DNA of 64,000 nucleotides from Falsiroseomonas ponticola (GCF_016805305.1 NZ_JAERQN010000001.1:310001-374000); one strand, 5' to 3'. Positions 1-9,795 are shown, counted from the first letter of the stretch. Numbers and translations: made by a program. The notes: generated by a model from the sequence alone, not told the origin.

Positions 1-347
1 TCGCGCGCAACGTCGCCGTCATCCCCTTCTACGGCGTCGCCGCGGGGTTCCTGACGGGCAAGTATCGCAGCGCCGCGGATATCGAGGGCCGCCCGCGCGC
101 CAAGGCGCTGGCGGCCTATGCGAATGATCGCGGCTGGCGCGTGATCGCGGCGCTGGACGCGGTGGCGGCGCGCCTGCACGCCGCGCCGGTGGAGGTCGCC
201 ATCGCCTGGCTGCGCACGCGCCCGGCGCTGGCCGCGCCCATCGCCTCCGCGACCTCGCCGGAGCAGCTCGCGGCGCTGCTGCGCGGCGCGACGCTGGCGC
301 TGGATGCGGAGGCGCTGGCCACGCTGGAGGCCGCCAGCGCCGAATGA
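1..347 (+). CDS. Aldo/keto reductase, C-terminal part (truncated by window edge)
   Basis: The reading frame is open from base 3 to a TGA at 345-347, giving about 114 residues. The segment with FYGVAAGFLTGKYRS and the following helices matches the last third of an aldo/keto reductase TIM barrel, the NAD(P)H-binding side. The catalytic Asp/Tyr/Lys/His region would lie left of the window. The stop overlaps the next start codon (ATGA at 344), so the two genes are translationally coupled. The substrate cannot be told from this fragment. Confidence 0.8.
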   Translation, partial: ARNVAVIPFYGVAAGFLTGKYRSAADIEGRPRAKALAAYANDRGWRVIAALDAVAARLHAAPVEVAIAWLRTRPALAAPIASATSPEQLAALLRGATLALDAEALATLEAASAE

Positions 348-1255
348 CCGCCGCCGCGATCATCGCGCTGCTGGTCCTGCTGCTCGGCGGCGGCTGGCTC
401 TACACGCCCGACAAGCCGCGCGCGGAGCTGGAAGCGCAATATGCGCGGCCCGGCGACTTCCAGCCCGTGGCGGGGCTGCGCCTGCATGTGCGGGACAGCG
501 GCCCGCGCACGGCGCCACCCGTCATCTTCCTGCACGGCTTCGCCTCCAGCCTCCATACCTGGGAGGATTGGGCGCGGTCCCTGGAAGGCGAATTCCGTGT
601 CATCCGCTTCGACCTGCCAGGCTTCGGCCTGACCGGTCCCGACCCCAGCGGCGACTACACCGATGCGCGCAGCATGGCGGTGATCCTCTCGCTCATGGAC
701 CGCCTGGAACTGCCGCGCGCGAGCCTGGTCGGCAGTTCCATGGGCGGGCGCATCGCCTGGACCTTCGCGGCGACGCATCCCGCGCGCGTCGATCGCCTGG
801 TGCTGATGGCGCCCGATGGCTTCGCGAGCCCGGGCCGCAGCTACGGCACCACGCCCTCCGTGCCCCTGCTCGCGCGCGTGCTGCCCTACACGCTGCCGGA
901 CAGCCTGCTGCGATCCAGCCTCGCCCCCGCCTATGCCAACCCCGCGGTGCTGACGGAGGCGACGCTCGCGCGCTACCGCGACATGCTGCTGGTGCCCGGC
1001 AACCGCCAGGCGATCCTGGACCGCATGGCGCAGGGCGCGCTGGTCGATCCCGTGCCGCTGCTCCGCCGCATCGAGGCACCGACCCTGCTGCTGTGGGGCC
1101 AGGCGGATGCGATGGTGCCCGTCGCCAACGCCGCCGACTACACCGCGGCCTTGCGCGACAGCCGCGTCGTGACACTCCCCGGCATCGGCCATGTGCCGAT
1201 GGAGGAAGCGCCGGCGGAGACCGTCATCCCGTTGCGGGATTTCCTGCGCCGCTGA
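344..1255 (+). CDS. Alpha/beta-fold hydrolase, N-terminally membrane-anchored
   Basis: 303 aa. Residues 3-20 form a hydrophobic signal-anchor, so the enzyme is probably membrane-tethered or exported. The hydrolase core shows the oxyanion HGF at 64-66, the nucleophile elbow G-S-S-M-G with Ser132, the acid Asp255 (in WGQAD) and His283 (in GIGHVP), so the catalytic triad is complete. It resembles the esterase / C-C hydrolase group of alpha/beta hydrolases; the substrate is unknown. The ATG overlaps the stop of the upstream aldo/keto reductase, and an amidohydrolase follows 31 bp downstream, so the three genes probably form one operon. Confidence 0.85.
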   Translation: MTAAAIIALLVLLLGGGWLYTPDKPRAELEAQYARPGDFQPVAGLRLHVRDSGPRTAPPVIFLHGFASSLHTWEDWARSLEGEFRVIRFDLPGFGLTGPDPSGDYTDARSMAVILSLMDRLELPRASLVGSSMGGRIAWTFAATHPARVDRLVLMAPDGFASPGRSYGTTPSVPLLARVLPYTLPDSLLRSSLAPAYANPAVLTEATLARYRDMLLVPGNRQAILDRMAQGALVDPVPLLRRIEAPTLLLWGQADAMVPVANAADYTAALRDSRVVTLPGIGHVPMEEAPAETVIPLRDFLRR

Positions 1256-1286
1256 TACGCTCCCGCACCCCCAGCCGGAGCCGCGC

Positions 1287-2678
1287 ATGACCGAGACGCT
1301 GATCATCGAGCCGCGCTGGATCTGGGACGCCGCGGGCGGGCTGCGCGGGGACCATTACGTCGTCGTCCAGGGCAACCGCATCGCCGACGTCACGCGCGAA
1401 CGCCCGACGATGGAGGCGCGGCGCCTCACGCTGCCGGACGGGCTGCTGATCCCGGGCTTCGTCAACCTGCACAACCACGCCTTCTCCGCGCCGCTCTTCC
1501 GCGGCCTGGCCGACGACATCGCCGATGGCGACCTGCCCGGCGACATCGTCTATTCCTTGCTCATGCCGATGGGCGACATCGCGGCGGAAACGCTCTCCCC
1601 TGACGAGATCGGCGACGTCGCGGAGATGGCGCTGCTGGAGACGCTGAAGGGCGGCTCCACCACGATCATGGATGTGTGGCGGCTGCAGCAGGCACCCTTC
1701 ATCGAGCGGGGCCGCCGGCTGGGGCTGCGCACCTATTCCTGCCCCTACCTCTTCTCCACGCCGAAGATGGACATGACGCCGGATGGCAAGCCCATCACGG
1801 CCCCGCCCGCCGCCGATACCGGCTTCGACACCGTGCTGTCCCTGTTCCGCCAATACGACGAAGGCCCCATGGGCCGCACGCGCGTGGGCTATGGCCCGCA
1901 TGGCCTCGATACCTGCACGCCCGAACTCCTGACGCAGATCGGTCGCACCGCCGAGGAGATCGGCTGCCCGCTGACGATCCACGCCGCGCAGAGCCAGGTG
2001 GAGCTCGACATCGTCCGCGCGCGCTACGGCAAGTCGCCCATCGAGCACCTCCGCGACCTCGGCCTGCTGAAGCCCGGCACGGTGCTGGCGCATTGCGTGA
2101 TGGCGACGGATGAGGAGCTTGCCATCATCAGGGAATACGGCGCCGCCGTCGCCTCCTGCCCCTATGCCTTCGCGCGCAGCGGATTGGGCGTTCCCTTCGC
2201 GCGCTTCCTCGACAGCGGCATCCGCCTCGGCGTCGGCACGGATGGCGTGGGGCTCGACATGGTCGCGGAACTGCGCGCGGCGCAGATGCTGGCGAAGGTG
2301 CAGGCCGGCCGTGCGGGCATCGCCTCCGCGGAGCGGATGCTGCGGGCCGCGACGGCGGATGGCGCGGCGGCGATCGGGCGGCACGACCTCGGCACGCTGG
2401 CACCCGGCGCCACCGCCGACCTGCTGCTCTTCGACCTCGCGGGCGCGCGCTACCAGCCCGTCTGGAACCCCTTGCAGGCGCTGCTGACCAATGGCGTGGC
2501 CGCCGACCTGCACAGCCTCTTCGTCGATGGCGTGGCGCTGCTCAGCGACCATCGCGTGGTGGTGGCGGACGAAGCCGCGGTGGTGAAGCGCGGCGCCGCC
2601 GCCATCCGGCGCGTCTGGGACACGGCCCGCAGCATGGGCCGTATCCCCAAGGGCGTCGCCGAACGCGGCGCGGTTTGA
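1287..2678 (+). CDS. Metal-dependent amidohydrolase (cytosine deaminase / chlorohydrolase-like)
   Basis: 463 aa. This is a TIM-barrel amidohydrolase of the cytosine-deaminase / AtzA-TrzN / SsnA subgroup, which hydrolyses C-N or C-Cl bonds on ring compounds. The metal ligands are visible: H62 and H64 (LHNH), H232 (IHAAQ), H269 (AHCV) and D319 (GTDG). A small beta-sandwich N-terminus (residues 1-58) and a C-terminal return strand complete the usual architecture. I chose ATG 1287 because an upstream in-frame extension would lie inside the hydrolase gene. It is the last plus-strand gene before a hairpin at 2669-2690. The exact substrate is not deducible; an N-heterocycle is plausible. Confidence 0.85.
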   Translation: MTETLIIEPRWIWDAAGGLRGDHYVVVQGNRIADVTRERPTMEARRLTLPDGLLIPGFVNLHNHAFSAPLFRGLADDIADGDLPGDIVYSLLMPMGDIAAETLSPDEIGDVAEMALLETLKGGSTTIMDVWRLQQAPFIERGRRLGLRTYSCPYLFSTPKMDMTPDGKPITAPPAADTGFDTVLSLFRQYDEGPMGRTRVGYGPHGLDTCTPELLTQIGRTAEEIGCPLTIHAAQSQVELDIVRARYGKSPIEHLRDLGLLKPGTVLAHCVMATDEELAIIREYGAAVASCPYAFARSGLGVPFARFLDSGIRLGVGTDGVGLDMVAELRAAQMLAKVQAGRAGIASAERMLRAATADGAAAIGRHDLGTLAPGATADLLLFDLAGARYQPVWNPLQALLTNGVAADLHSLFVDGVALLSDHRVVVADEAAVVKRGAAAIRRVWDTARSMGRIPKGVAERGAV

Positions 2679-2690
2679 AGCCAAACCGCG
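2669..2690. terminator. Palindrome between convergent genes, likely bidirectional terminator
   Basis: CGCGGTTT, a 6-nt loop, then AAACCGCG form a perfect 8-bp stem overlapping the stop of the amidohydrolase. It sits between convergent genes ending at 2678 and 2694. There is no long T tract, so termination is inferred from position and symmetry. Confidence 0.5.
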
Positions 2691-2693
2691 GCG

Positions 2694-3722
2694 CTATATG
2701 ATCCTGCGATCCGCCGGCAGGAACCGATCCGTGTAGGTGAAGTCCATCGCCGGGCGGATCGGGATGCCGAAGGCTTCCGCCACCTGCGCGGCGGAGGCCT
2801 CGAACCGCGCGCGATCCACGGTGGAGACGCCATTCGCGCGCACATTCGGCGTCAGCAGCGCGACCTCGTTGATCAGCTCGTTGCGGCTGATCTCCAGCGC
2901 CTCATCCACCAGCGCCTCCCGCCGCTTGAGGGACGCCATCGCCGCCGCCGGCTCCGCCAGCATGGCGCGCAGCCCGCGGATGGTGGCGGCGATGAAGGCG
3001 GAGACGGCCTCCGGATTGCGCTCAGCGAAATCCTTCCGCACGACGAGGCCCGAGGAATACAGCGCCACCCCCCAGCTGTTGTACTGCAACCAGCCGATAT
3101 CGCCGCGCGGCACGCCGGCGCCCACCATGTTCAACGCCGTCGTCGTCAGGAAGCCGAGCGTCGCATCGGCGCGCCGCTGCACCACCATCGTGTCGCGCAG
3201 CTGCGCCGTCACCGACAGCAGCTCGATCTTCGCCATGTCGAGCTGGTTCGCCCGCGCGAAGATCGGGAAGAGAAGCCGCGTCCCCTCCCCATCCGTCACG
3301 CTGATCTTGCGGCCCTCCAGATCCTTCGGCTTGGTGATGCCGCTCGACTTCAGGAAGATCGCCGCATTGGGCGAGGCGTCGTAGAGGATGAAGACGGAGG
3401 TGAGCTGCGCCGTCGGGTTCTCGTGGTTGAACTTCAGCAGCAGGTTGGTGTCGGCGAAGCCGATGTCGTAGGTGCCCGCGGCCACCTTCGTCATGGTATC
3501 GCCGGAGCCGAAGCCGCGGTCGATCTGCACGTCGAGCCCGGCCTCGGCGAAGAAGTTGCGGTCCGCCGCCAGCGTCCAGGCGGAATGCGCGCTCTGCCAG
3601 GTCCAGTCGAGGCAGAAGCGCACGCGCCGCCGCGCGGCCTGGGCGCGGACGCCAGGCGCGGCGAGCAGCCCCGCCGCCAGGCCCGTGGAGAGCACGCTAC
3701 GCCGTGTCGGTGCACGCATCAT
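2694..3722 (-). CDS. ABC transporter substrate-binding protein, NMT1/THI5-like
   Basis: 342 aa. It begins with an RR-type signal sequence (APTRRSVLSTGLAAGLLAAPGVRAQA), so it is probably exported to the periplasm. The mature part has the NMT1/THI5/SsuA fold: a first strand RVRFCLDWTW, then the D-I-G-F-A-D stretch that lines the ligand cleft. Family members bind pyrimidine precursors, aromatic sulfonates or similar small molecules. An AGGAGG lies 6 nt upstream of ATG 3722, which fixes the start; the next in-frame ATG at 3719 is also possible. No permease or ATPase gene is adjacent. A 21-bp tandem array separates it from the upstream TctC gene. It is related to the binding protein at 8697. Confidence 0.85.
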   Translation of the reverse strand: MMRAPTRRSVLSTGLAAGLLAAPGVRAQAARRRVRFCLDWTWQSAHSAWTLAADRNFFAEAGLDVQIDRGFGSGDTMTKVAAGTYDIGFADTNLLLKFNHENPTAQLTSVFILYDASPNAAIFLKSSGITKPKDLEGRKISVTDGEGTRLLFPIFARANQLDMAKIELLSVTAQLRDTMVVQRRADATLGFLTTTALNMVGAGVPRGDIGWLQYNSWGVALYSSGLVVRKDFAERNPEAVSAFIAATIRGLRAMLAEPAAAMASLKRREALVDEALEISRNELINEVALLTPNVRANGVSTVDRARFEASAAQVAEAFGIPIRPAMDFTYTDRFLPADRRII

Positions 3723-3814
3723 GGGCATCCTCCTGCTGTATACGCCGAAGCCGCGACCCTGCGGCACGGAAGCGTGCCGTTGCGATCGCGTTCGGAGCAA
3801 GAGGTTTGCAATCC

Positions 3815-3930
3815 GCATGCCGCGGTCGGCATGCCGCATGCCGCGGTCGGCATGCCGCATGCCGCGGTCGGCATGCCGCATGCCGCGGTCGGCATGCCGC
3901 GTGCCGCGGTCGGCATGCCGCGTGCCGCGT
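3815..3930. repeat. 21-bp tandem repeat array (about 5.5 copies)
   Basis: Units start at 3815, 3836, 3857, 3878, 3899 and 3920 (the last is partial). Each contains GCATGC motifs and CGCGGTCG; in the last two units GCATGC becomes GCGTGC. The array begins at the stop codon of the TctC gene (3931) and ends about 90 bp before the next gene's start. Because 21 is a multiple of three it is open in several frames, but it lies between genes. Confidence 0.9.
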
Positions 3931-4902
3931 TCAATCCGCCGTCGCGCCCGTCGCGCGCACCACCTCGCCCCAGACGCGCACCTCCTCCTCGATGAAGGCG
4001 GCGTACTGCGCGGGCGACATGTCCGGCGCATCGGCGGTGAGTTCGTTGTAGCGCTGCCGCACCGCGGGCAGTTGCAGGATGGCGCGGATTTCCGTGTTCA
4101 GCCGCTCCACCACCGCCGGCGCCATGCCCTTCGGCCCCGACACGCCGAACCAGGAATAGGACGTCATGTTGGGCAGCCCCTGCTCCCCCAGCGTCGGCAC
4201 ATTGGGCAGATGCCGGTTGCGCTGCGCATCCGCCACCGCGATGGCCTTCAGCGTGCCGTCGCGCAGATGCGGGATGGAGGAAGGCAGCCCATCGACGAAC
4301 AGCCCGACCGTGCCGGCGATGACATCGATCAGCGCCGGCCCCGCGCCGCGATAGAGGATCGGGTTCATCCTGATCCCCGTCGCCAGCCCGATGCGCATGC
4401 CCAGCAGATGCGTCGTCGTGCCATGGCCGGAAATCGCGAAGTCCAGCCCATCCGGCCTGGCGCGCCCGATGCGGATCAGGTCCGCGATCGACTGCGCCTC
4501 ATACCGCGGATTGACGACGACGGCGGTGGAGGTGGTCGCCGCCAGCGCGATATGCGTGAAATCCGCCATGGAATCGTAGCGCACGTTGCGGAACAGCGTC
4601 GGCGAGATGCCGTGCGACGCGCTGTTGGAGATCACCAGCGTATAGCCATCCGGCGCCGCCTGCGCGACCTGCGCGGAAGCCAGCGTCGCGCCCGCGCCGG
4701 GCCGGTTCTCCGATACCACCGGCTGGCCGAGCCGTTCCTGGAGGTTGGCCGCCAGAATGCGCGCCACGATGTCCGTGGTGCCGCCGGGCGCGAAGGGCAC
4801 CACCAGGCGGATGGGCCGCGCCGGCCAGGCCCCCTGCGCCAGCGCCGGCAGGGGCAGCAGCGCGCTCGCCGCCAGAAGGGTGCGGCGCTTCATCACCGTC
4901 AT
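3931..4902 (-). CDS. Tripartite tricarboxylate transporter substrate-binding protein (TctC/Bug family)
   Basis: 323 aa. A cleavable signal peptide (residues 1-23, ending ALAQG) is followed by the Bug-family hallmarks: WPARPIRLVVPFAPGGTTD, the ENRPGAG loop, and the D-G-Y-T-L strand that holds the ligand carboxylate. Bug proteins deliver carboxylates and other anions to TctAB-type permeases. None is encoded here, which is common because Bug genes are often orphaned. The ATG at 4902 has AAGGAGAG just upstream and overlaps the stop of the FAD oxidoreductase (4-bp ATGA), so the two are co-transcribed and may serve the same substrate. Confidence 0.9.
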   Translation of the reverse strand: MTVMKRRTLLAASALLPLPALAQGAWPARPIRLVVPFAPGGTTDIVARILAANLQERLGQPVVSENRPGAGATLASAQVAQAAPDGYTLVISNSASHGISPTLFRNVRYDSMADFTHIALAATTSTAVVVNPRYEAQSIADLIRIGRARPDGLDFAISGHGTTTHLLGMRIGLATGIRMNPILYRGAGPALIDVIAGTVGLFVDGLPSSIPHLRDGTLKAIAVADAQRNRHLPNVPTLGEQGLPNMTSYSWFGVSGPKGMAPAVVERLNTEIRAILQLPAVRQRYNELTADAPDMSPAQYAAFIEEEVRVWGEVVRATGATAD

Positions 4903-6530
4903 GATTCCTCTCCTTGTGAAGCCTGTGTCGAAGCGTGGCGCGCGGCGAGCCAGCCGAAGGTGACGCCGCGCATCAGCGAGACGCCGGCCTGGTAGCCCGC
5001 GCCGGATTCCGTCGGCGCCGCGGCATTGCCGCAGGCATAGAGGCCCGGGATCGGGCGGCCGCGCACATGCTGCACGCGCGCCTGCTCATCCGTCAGCAGC
5101 CCCGCGGCGGAGATACCGCCGAGCCGGATGCGCACCGCGCAGAAGGGCGCCCGCGACAGCGTGCCGAGGTTGGGATGCGCGGCATTGGGATCGCCGGCGG
5201 TGGATCGCGCAAAGGCCGAGGAACCGCGGCCATGTTCGGGATCCTCGCCCCGCGCCGCCCCCTCGTTGAAGCGCGCGACCGTCGCCTCCAGCGCCGCGCC
5301 ATCCAGCCCGATCTTCGCCGCCAATTCGCGCAGCGTCGGCGCCTGGACCACCCAATCCGGGATCGCCGCCCCCGGTGGCCGTCTCGCAAAACTGTATCTC
5401 GAGAAATACTGGGCATCGAAGAGCATCCAGGCCGGCAGGTTGGGGTGCCGATGCTGGCCGAGGTCGAAGCGCGTCAGCCCCGCCACCACATGCTGGAACT
5501 GGCTCTCGTCGCAGAAGCGCGCTCCGGCATCGTTGACCACGATGCTGTGGGGGTAGGACAGGCCGCGTAGCCCCGCGCTGAAGAAGACCTCGCCCTCCAT
5601 CGGCGCCGGCGCCGGGATCGCGTAGCCCACCAGCATCGCGAGGTTGTTCGGCACGCGCCAGGTGGCGGCGCCGATCTCGCTGCCCATCACCAGCCCGTCG
5701 CCCTCGATGCTGCGCGGGAAGATGTTCATCCAGTCCGGCAGGCCCTCGAAGCGATTGACCAGCGCGTCATTGCCCTCATAGCCGCCGGTCGCGAGCACCA
5801 CGCCGCGCCGCGCGGTGATGCGCGTGCCCGCGCCCTCCACGCCCGTCACGCGCCCGCCTTCCACCAGCAGGCGCTCCGCGCGGAAGCCCGCCAGCACCGG
5901 CACGCCGGCCGCCATCAGCCGCGCGAGAAACTGCCCGACCAGCGCCGGCCCCGCCGCCAGCAGCCGCCCCGCGCGCCGCGCTTCCAGCTCCTGCTCCGGC
6001 CAGGTGTTGCGCGCGCCAAGCCCGCCCCAGGCGATGGCATCGCCCCAGCTCACGCCGGCCTCGTTATAGACGCCTTCCTCCAGCCGATCGCCCCATGCGC
6101 CGAGCGCCGCGCGCGTGATGGGCTTGGCCTCCACCATGCGCCCGTCGCGGGACGATCCCTCGGCGCTCGGGAAGTAGTGATCGGGCAGGCCGCGCAGCAG
6201 CCGCAATGCCACGCCGGCATCGGCGAATTCGCGCAACGCGATGCGTGACGCGCCCAGATAGGCTTCCGTCATCGGCGCCAGCGCATAGCCACCCGACAGG
6301 AAGCGCATGTAGCGCCGCGCCTCCTCCAGCGTGTCGGACAGCCCGGCCTCGGCCATCAGGTGGTTGTCTGGCACCCAGAGCCCGCCCAGCGACGATGCCG
6401 TGGCGCCACCCAACCGATCCGATTTCTCGATGACGGCGACGCGCATCCCGCGCATCACGCCCGCCAGCGCGGCGCCCATGCCCGCGGCACCCGTGCCCGC
6501 GACCACCCAATCGACGTCGAGTTCCGCCAC
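4899..6530 (-). CDS. FAD-dependent oxidoreductase (fumarate reductase / 3-ketosteroid dehydrogenase family)
   Basis: 543 aa from a GTG at 6530, preceded by AGGAA. An in-frame TTG further up at 6593 is less likely because it adds residues with no family counterpart. The N-terminus holds the FAD dinucleotide fold (VVAGTGAAGMGAAL) and IEKSDRLGGATA. The C-terminus has the second FAD contact and closing segment (GLYACGNAAA, SGAGYQAGVSL) of succinate dehydrogenase/fumarate reductase-like flavoproteins, including 3-ketosteroid 1-dehydrogenases and urocanate reductases. It is soluble with no signal peptide. It overlaps the downstream TctC gene and diverges from the flavoenzyme at 6617, so 6531-6616 is a divergent promoter region. 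The substrate is unknown. Confidence 0.8.
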   Translation of the reverse strand: MAELDVDWVVAGTGAAGMGAALAGVMRGMRVAVIEKSDRLGGATASSLGGLWVPDNHLMAEAGLSDTLEEARRYMRFLSGGYALAPMTEAYLGASRIALREFADAGVALRLLRGLPDHYFPSAEGSSRDGRMVEAKPITRAALGAWGDRLEEGVYNEAGVSWGDAIAWGGLGARNTWPEQELEARRAGRLLAAGPALVGQFLARLMAAGVPVLAGFRAERLLVEGGRVTGVEGAGTRITARRGVVLATGGYEGNDALVNRFEGLPDWMNIFPRSIEGDGLVMGSEIGAATWRVPNNLAMLVGYAIPAPAPMEGEVFFSAGLRGLSYPHSIVVNDAGARFCDESQFQHVVAGLTRFDLGQHRHPNLPAWMLFDAQYFSRYSFARRPPGAAIPDWVVQAPTLRELAAKIGLDGAALEATVARFNEGAARGEDPEHGRGSSAFARSTAGDPNAAHPNLGTLSRAPFCAVRIRLGGISAAGLLTDEQARVQHVRGRPIPGLYACGNAAAPTESGAGYQAGVSLMRGVTFGWLAARHASTQASQGEES

Positions 6531-6616
6531 GCCGCCGTTCCTGTCGTTTCCGGCAACAGTCTTGACGCGCCTCCGCGCGCTGGCAAGGCTCAAGGCAACC
6601 CGGAAAGCGGAACGCC

Positions 6617-8623
6617 ATGAACGCCACGCCCTACCCGACGCTGTTCAGCCCCATGCGCATCGGCCCGAAGGTGGCGCGGAACCGGACCTGGATGAGCGCG
6701 CATGCGACGCTGCTGGTGAAGGACCACGTCTTCACCGACGAACACGTCGCGTACTATGCGGAGCGCGCGAAGCACGGCGTCGCCGTCATCACCATGGAAG
6801 CGATGGCGGTGCATGAGACCTCGCTCCCCTATCGCGGCAAGGCGCTGTCCTTCGACCCGCGCATGGTGCCGCAATACCGCAAGATCGCGGATGCCGTGCA
6901 TGAACATGGCGCGCTGCTGCTGGCGCAGCCCTGGCATCGGGGGCGGGAGACGAATTCCGTCGCCTCCGGCCATCCCGTCTGGGCGCCCTCCGCCGTGCCC
7001 TGCGCGGTGTACCGGGAGATGCCCCATGTCATGACGGTGCAGGACATCGACGCGATCCGCGAAGGCTATCGCCTCTCCGCCCGCCATGCGCGGGATGGCG
7101 GCCTCGATGGCGTCGAGGTGCATTCGATGTCGCATGGCTACCTGCTCAACCAGTTCCTCTCCCCCGCCACCAACCATCGCGACGATGCCTTCGGCGGCAG
7201 CCTGGAGAATCGCCTGCGCCTGGTGATGGAGATCATCCAGGCGACGCGGGAGGAGGTGGGCGCGGAGATGATCGTCGGCGTCCGCATCAACAGCGATGAC
7301 GGGCATGAGGGCGGGCTGCGCCCCGACGATTGGGCGGAGATCGCGTCGCGCATGACGGCGTCGGGCCTGATCGACTACGTCTCCTGCAGCCACGGCACCT
7401 ATCTGAACCGGATGCTGATCTACCCGACCTCGCCGGAAAGCCACGGCTTCCAGATGGCGGCGACGCGCAGGGTGAAGCAGGCGGTGGACAAGCCCGTCGT
7501 CGGGGTGGGGCGCATCGTGACGCCCGCCGAGGCGGAGAAGCACCTCGCCAACGGCGATTGCGACTTCGTCGCCATGGCGCGCGCGCTGATCGCCGATCCC
7601 GAATGGGTCGCCAAGGCGCAGCGCGGGGAGGCCGAGGACATCCGCCCCTGCGTCGGCGCGAATTGGTGCATGTCCTCCATCTTCGCCCAGGCCCCCATCG
7701 CCTGCATCCACAACCCCGCCGCGGGGCAGGAGAAGGAGCTGGGCGCGGGCACGCTGAGGCGCGCGGAGCGCCCGAAGAAGGTCGCCGTGGTCGGCGGTGG
7801 CCCCGGCGGCATGCGCGCGGCGCTGACGGCGCGGCAGCGCGGCCATGAGGTGACGCTGTTCGAGCGCGGGCAGGAACTCGGCGGGCAGGTGCGGCTCTGG
7901 TCCCGCGCGCCCTCGCGCACCGAACTCGCCGGCGTCGCGGATTGGCTGGAGCGGCAGGTGGTGAAGGCCGGCGTGCAGATCCGCACCCAGACCATCGCGA
8001 CGGAGGACATGCTGCTGGCTGATGGCTACGATTCCATCGTCGTCGCGACGGGATCGAAGGGCCTCCGCCATGGCTGGACGCCGCTGCGCCCCGAACGCTG
8101 GAACGGCGCCCCCGTCCCCGGCACCGACCAGCCGCATGTCATCTCCTACATGGAGGCACTGCGGGATCGCATCGCGCCCGGCCAGCGCGCGCTGATCTAT
8201 GATGGCCTCGGCGGCCGCCAGGCGGTCGTCACAGCGGAGTATCTCGCCAGCCAGGGCGCGCAGGTCGAATTCGTCACCTGGCTCGGCCAGCCGGCGCCGG
8301 ACCTCGCCGCCAGCCGGGACTGGGGCAAGACCTATGGGATGCTGAAGCGCATGGGCATGCGCTTCGCCACCGACCTCGAGCTCGTCGCGATCGAGGGCCC
8401 GGTCGTCCGCCTCCGCGACGTCTATACGAAGGAGGAGGTGGTGCGGGAGGCCATCGACACGGTGGTGCTGGCGCTGGGGGCGGAGGCGCAGGACGGCCTC
8501 TTCCACGCCCTGGCCCCCCGCCGCGCCGCCGGGCTCGACCTGCGGCTGATCGGCGATGCGCTGGCCCCCCGCCGGGCCGACAGCGCGATCCGGGAGGGGG
8601 AGGCCGCGGGGCGGGCGATCTGA
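6617..8623 (+). CDS. FMN/FAD NADH:flavin oxidoreductase, dienoyl-CoA-reductase / N-demethylase-like
   Basis: 668 aa. An N-terminal Old-Yellow-Enzyme TIM barrel (residues 1-330) with FMN motifs is followed by an iron-sulfur linker and a C-terminal NAD(P)/FAD Rossmann pair ([15 protein letters not shown] near 390). This is the architecture of FadH, trimethylamine dehydrogenase, histamine dehydrogenase and N-methylproline demethylases. The 4Fe-4S linker reads C345-x2-A348-x2-C351-x11-C363, so the second canonical cysteine is Ala. I recall this CVGA variant from stachydrine/N-methylproline demethylase-type members, which would suggest N-demethylation of a quaternary or methylated amine; that is inference. 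It is divergent from the FAD oxidoreductase. Confidence 0.8.
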   Translation: MNATPYPTLFSPMRIGPKVARNRTWMSAHATLLVKDHVFTDEHVAYYAERAKHGVAVITMEAMAVHETSLPYRGKALSFDPRMVPQYRKIADAVHEHGALLLAQPWHRGRETNSVASGHPVWAPSAVPCAVYREMPHVMTVQDIDAIREGYRLSARHARDGGLDGVEVHSMSHGYLLNQFLSPATNHRDDAFGGSLENRLRLVMEIIQATREEVGAEMIVGVRINSDDGHEGGLRPDDWAEIASRMTASGLIDYVSCSHGTYLNRMLIYPTSPESHGFQMAATRRVKQAVDKPVVGVGRIVTPAEAEKHLANGDCDFVAMARALIADPEWVAKAQRGEAEDIRPCVGANWCMSSIFAQAPIACIHNPAAGQEKELGAGTLRRAERPKKVAVVGGGPGGMRAALTARQRGHEVTLFERGQELGGQVRLWSRAPSRTELAGVADWLERQVVKAGVQIRTQTIATEDMLLADGYDSIVVATGSKGLRHGWTPLRPERWNGAPVPGTDQPHVISYMEALRDRIAPGQRALIYDGLGGRQAVVTAEYLASQGAQVEFVTWLGQPAPDLAASRDWGKTYGMLKRMGMRFATDLELVAIEGPVVRLRDVYTKEEVVREAIDTVVLALGAEAQDGLFHALAPRRAAGLDLRLIGDALAPRRADSAIREGEAAGRAI

Positions 8624-8696
8624 ACATTACCGGGCGGCAATTTTTGGCCCATCTTTTGCATACCGGGCGCGGCACCAACCCCAAAGGACCCGCCCC

Positions 8697-9743
8697 ATGG
8701 CCCTTTCCCGTCGCACCCTGCTGGCCGCCGCCCCGGCCAGCCTGCTGGCCGCACCCCTGGCCGCCCCCGCCCTCGCCCAGGCGCTGACGCCCATCCGCTT
8801 CACGCTGGACTGGCGATTCCAGGGCATCCATTCCTGGTACTACCTGGCGCGGGAGCGTGGCTGGTTCCGGGAGGCCGGCCTCGACGTGACCATCGACCAG
8901 GGCGACGGCTCGGCCAACACCATCACCCGCATCATGTCGAATGCCTATGAAGCGGGCTTCGGCGACATGAACGCGATCATCCAGCAGGCAGCCAACCGGC
9001 CCGGGGAGGCGCCGGTGATGGTCTACCAGATCTACAACAAGGCCCCCTTCGCCCTGCTGGTGAAGAATTCGTCGGGCATCCGCAGCATCCAGGATTTGCA
9101 GGGAAGGCGCATCGGCGGCTCCACCGGTTCGCCGGCGCTCCGCCTCATCCCCATCTTCGCGCGGCTCAACAACCTCGACATGGCGCGGAACGAGGTGATG
9201 AACATCGCCCCCGCGATGCAGGAGCCGATGCTGCTGCGCGACCAGTTCGATATCGGCGCCGTCTTCACCGTCACCGCCTATATCAACCTGCTGGCGCTGG
9301 GGCAGAACCCGGACCGGGACTACCGCTTCTTCCTCTTCGCCGACCACGGCATCGACATCTATTCGAACGGCGTCATGGTCTCCCAGCGCATGATCCGCGA
9401 CCGGCCGCAGCAGGTGCGCGGCATGGTCGCCGCCATCAACCGCGCGATGCTGGAGACGGTGCGCAACCCCGCCGTCGGCGTGCAGGCCATGCAGCGCGTC
9501 GATCCCACCTTCAACCAGGAGATGGAGCGCCAGCGCATCGAATTCGCCTGGCGCACCATCATCGCGACGGAGGAAGCGGCCCGCGTCGGCGCCGGGGACC
9601 TCGACGATGCGCGCCTGGCCCGCGCCATCGCGCAGGTGGTGGAGGTCTTCGAACTGCCGCGCACCCCGCGGCCGGACGAGGTCTTCAACCGGACCTTCCT
9701 GCCGCCGGCGGCGGAGCGCGTGGTGACGCCCGTGCGCGCCTGA
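8697..9743 (+). CDS. ABC transporter substrate-binding protein, NMT1/THI5-like
   Basis: 348 aa. It has an RR-containing signal peptide (residues 1-27, ending ALAQA) and then [28 protein letters not shown], the classic NMT1/THI5 first lobe. The E-A-G-F-G-D-M-N segment corresponds to the ligand-binding turn. It is a paralogue of the protein at 2694, with the same order of strands and the same FTLDW / FCLDW opening. The start at 8697 is preceded by AAAGGA. It follows the flavoenzyme by 73 bp and precedes a second amidohydrolase by 52 bp, so import, oxidation and ring or amide hydrolysis of one compound class is a reasonable inference. No permease is adjacent. Confidence 0.85.
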   Translation: MALSRRTLLAAAPASLLAAPLAAPALAQALTPIRFTLDWRFQGIHSWYYLARERGWFREAGLDVTIDQGDGSANTITRIMSNAYEAGFGDMNAIIQQAANRPGEAPVMVYQIYNKAPFALLVKNSSGIRSIQDLQGRRIGGSTGSPALRLIPIFARLNNLDMARNEVMNIAPAMQEPMLLRDQFDIGAVFTVTAYINLLALGQNPDRDYRFFLFADHGIDIYSNGVMVSQRMIRDRPQQVRGMVAAINRAMLETVRNPAVGVQAMQRVDPTFNQEMERQRIEFAWRTIIATEEAARVGAGDLDDARLARAIAQVVEVFELPRTPRPDEVFNRTFLPPAAERVVTPVRA

Positions 9744-9795
9744 CGCGGCGCACGGCTTGCAGGGCCGCCCGGCCTGACTGGAGGGAGGCCCCGCC

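Noticed and set aside
3815..3930. CRISPR-like array
   Set aside because: Units are contiguous 21-bp repeats with no variable spacers, and there are no cas genes.
4899..6593. Start of the FAD oxidoreductase at the TTG at 6593
   Set aside because: The extra residues have no family match and TTG is a weak start; GTG 6530 with AGGAA upstream is preferred.
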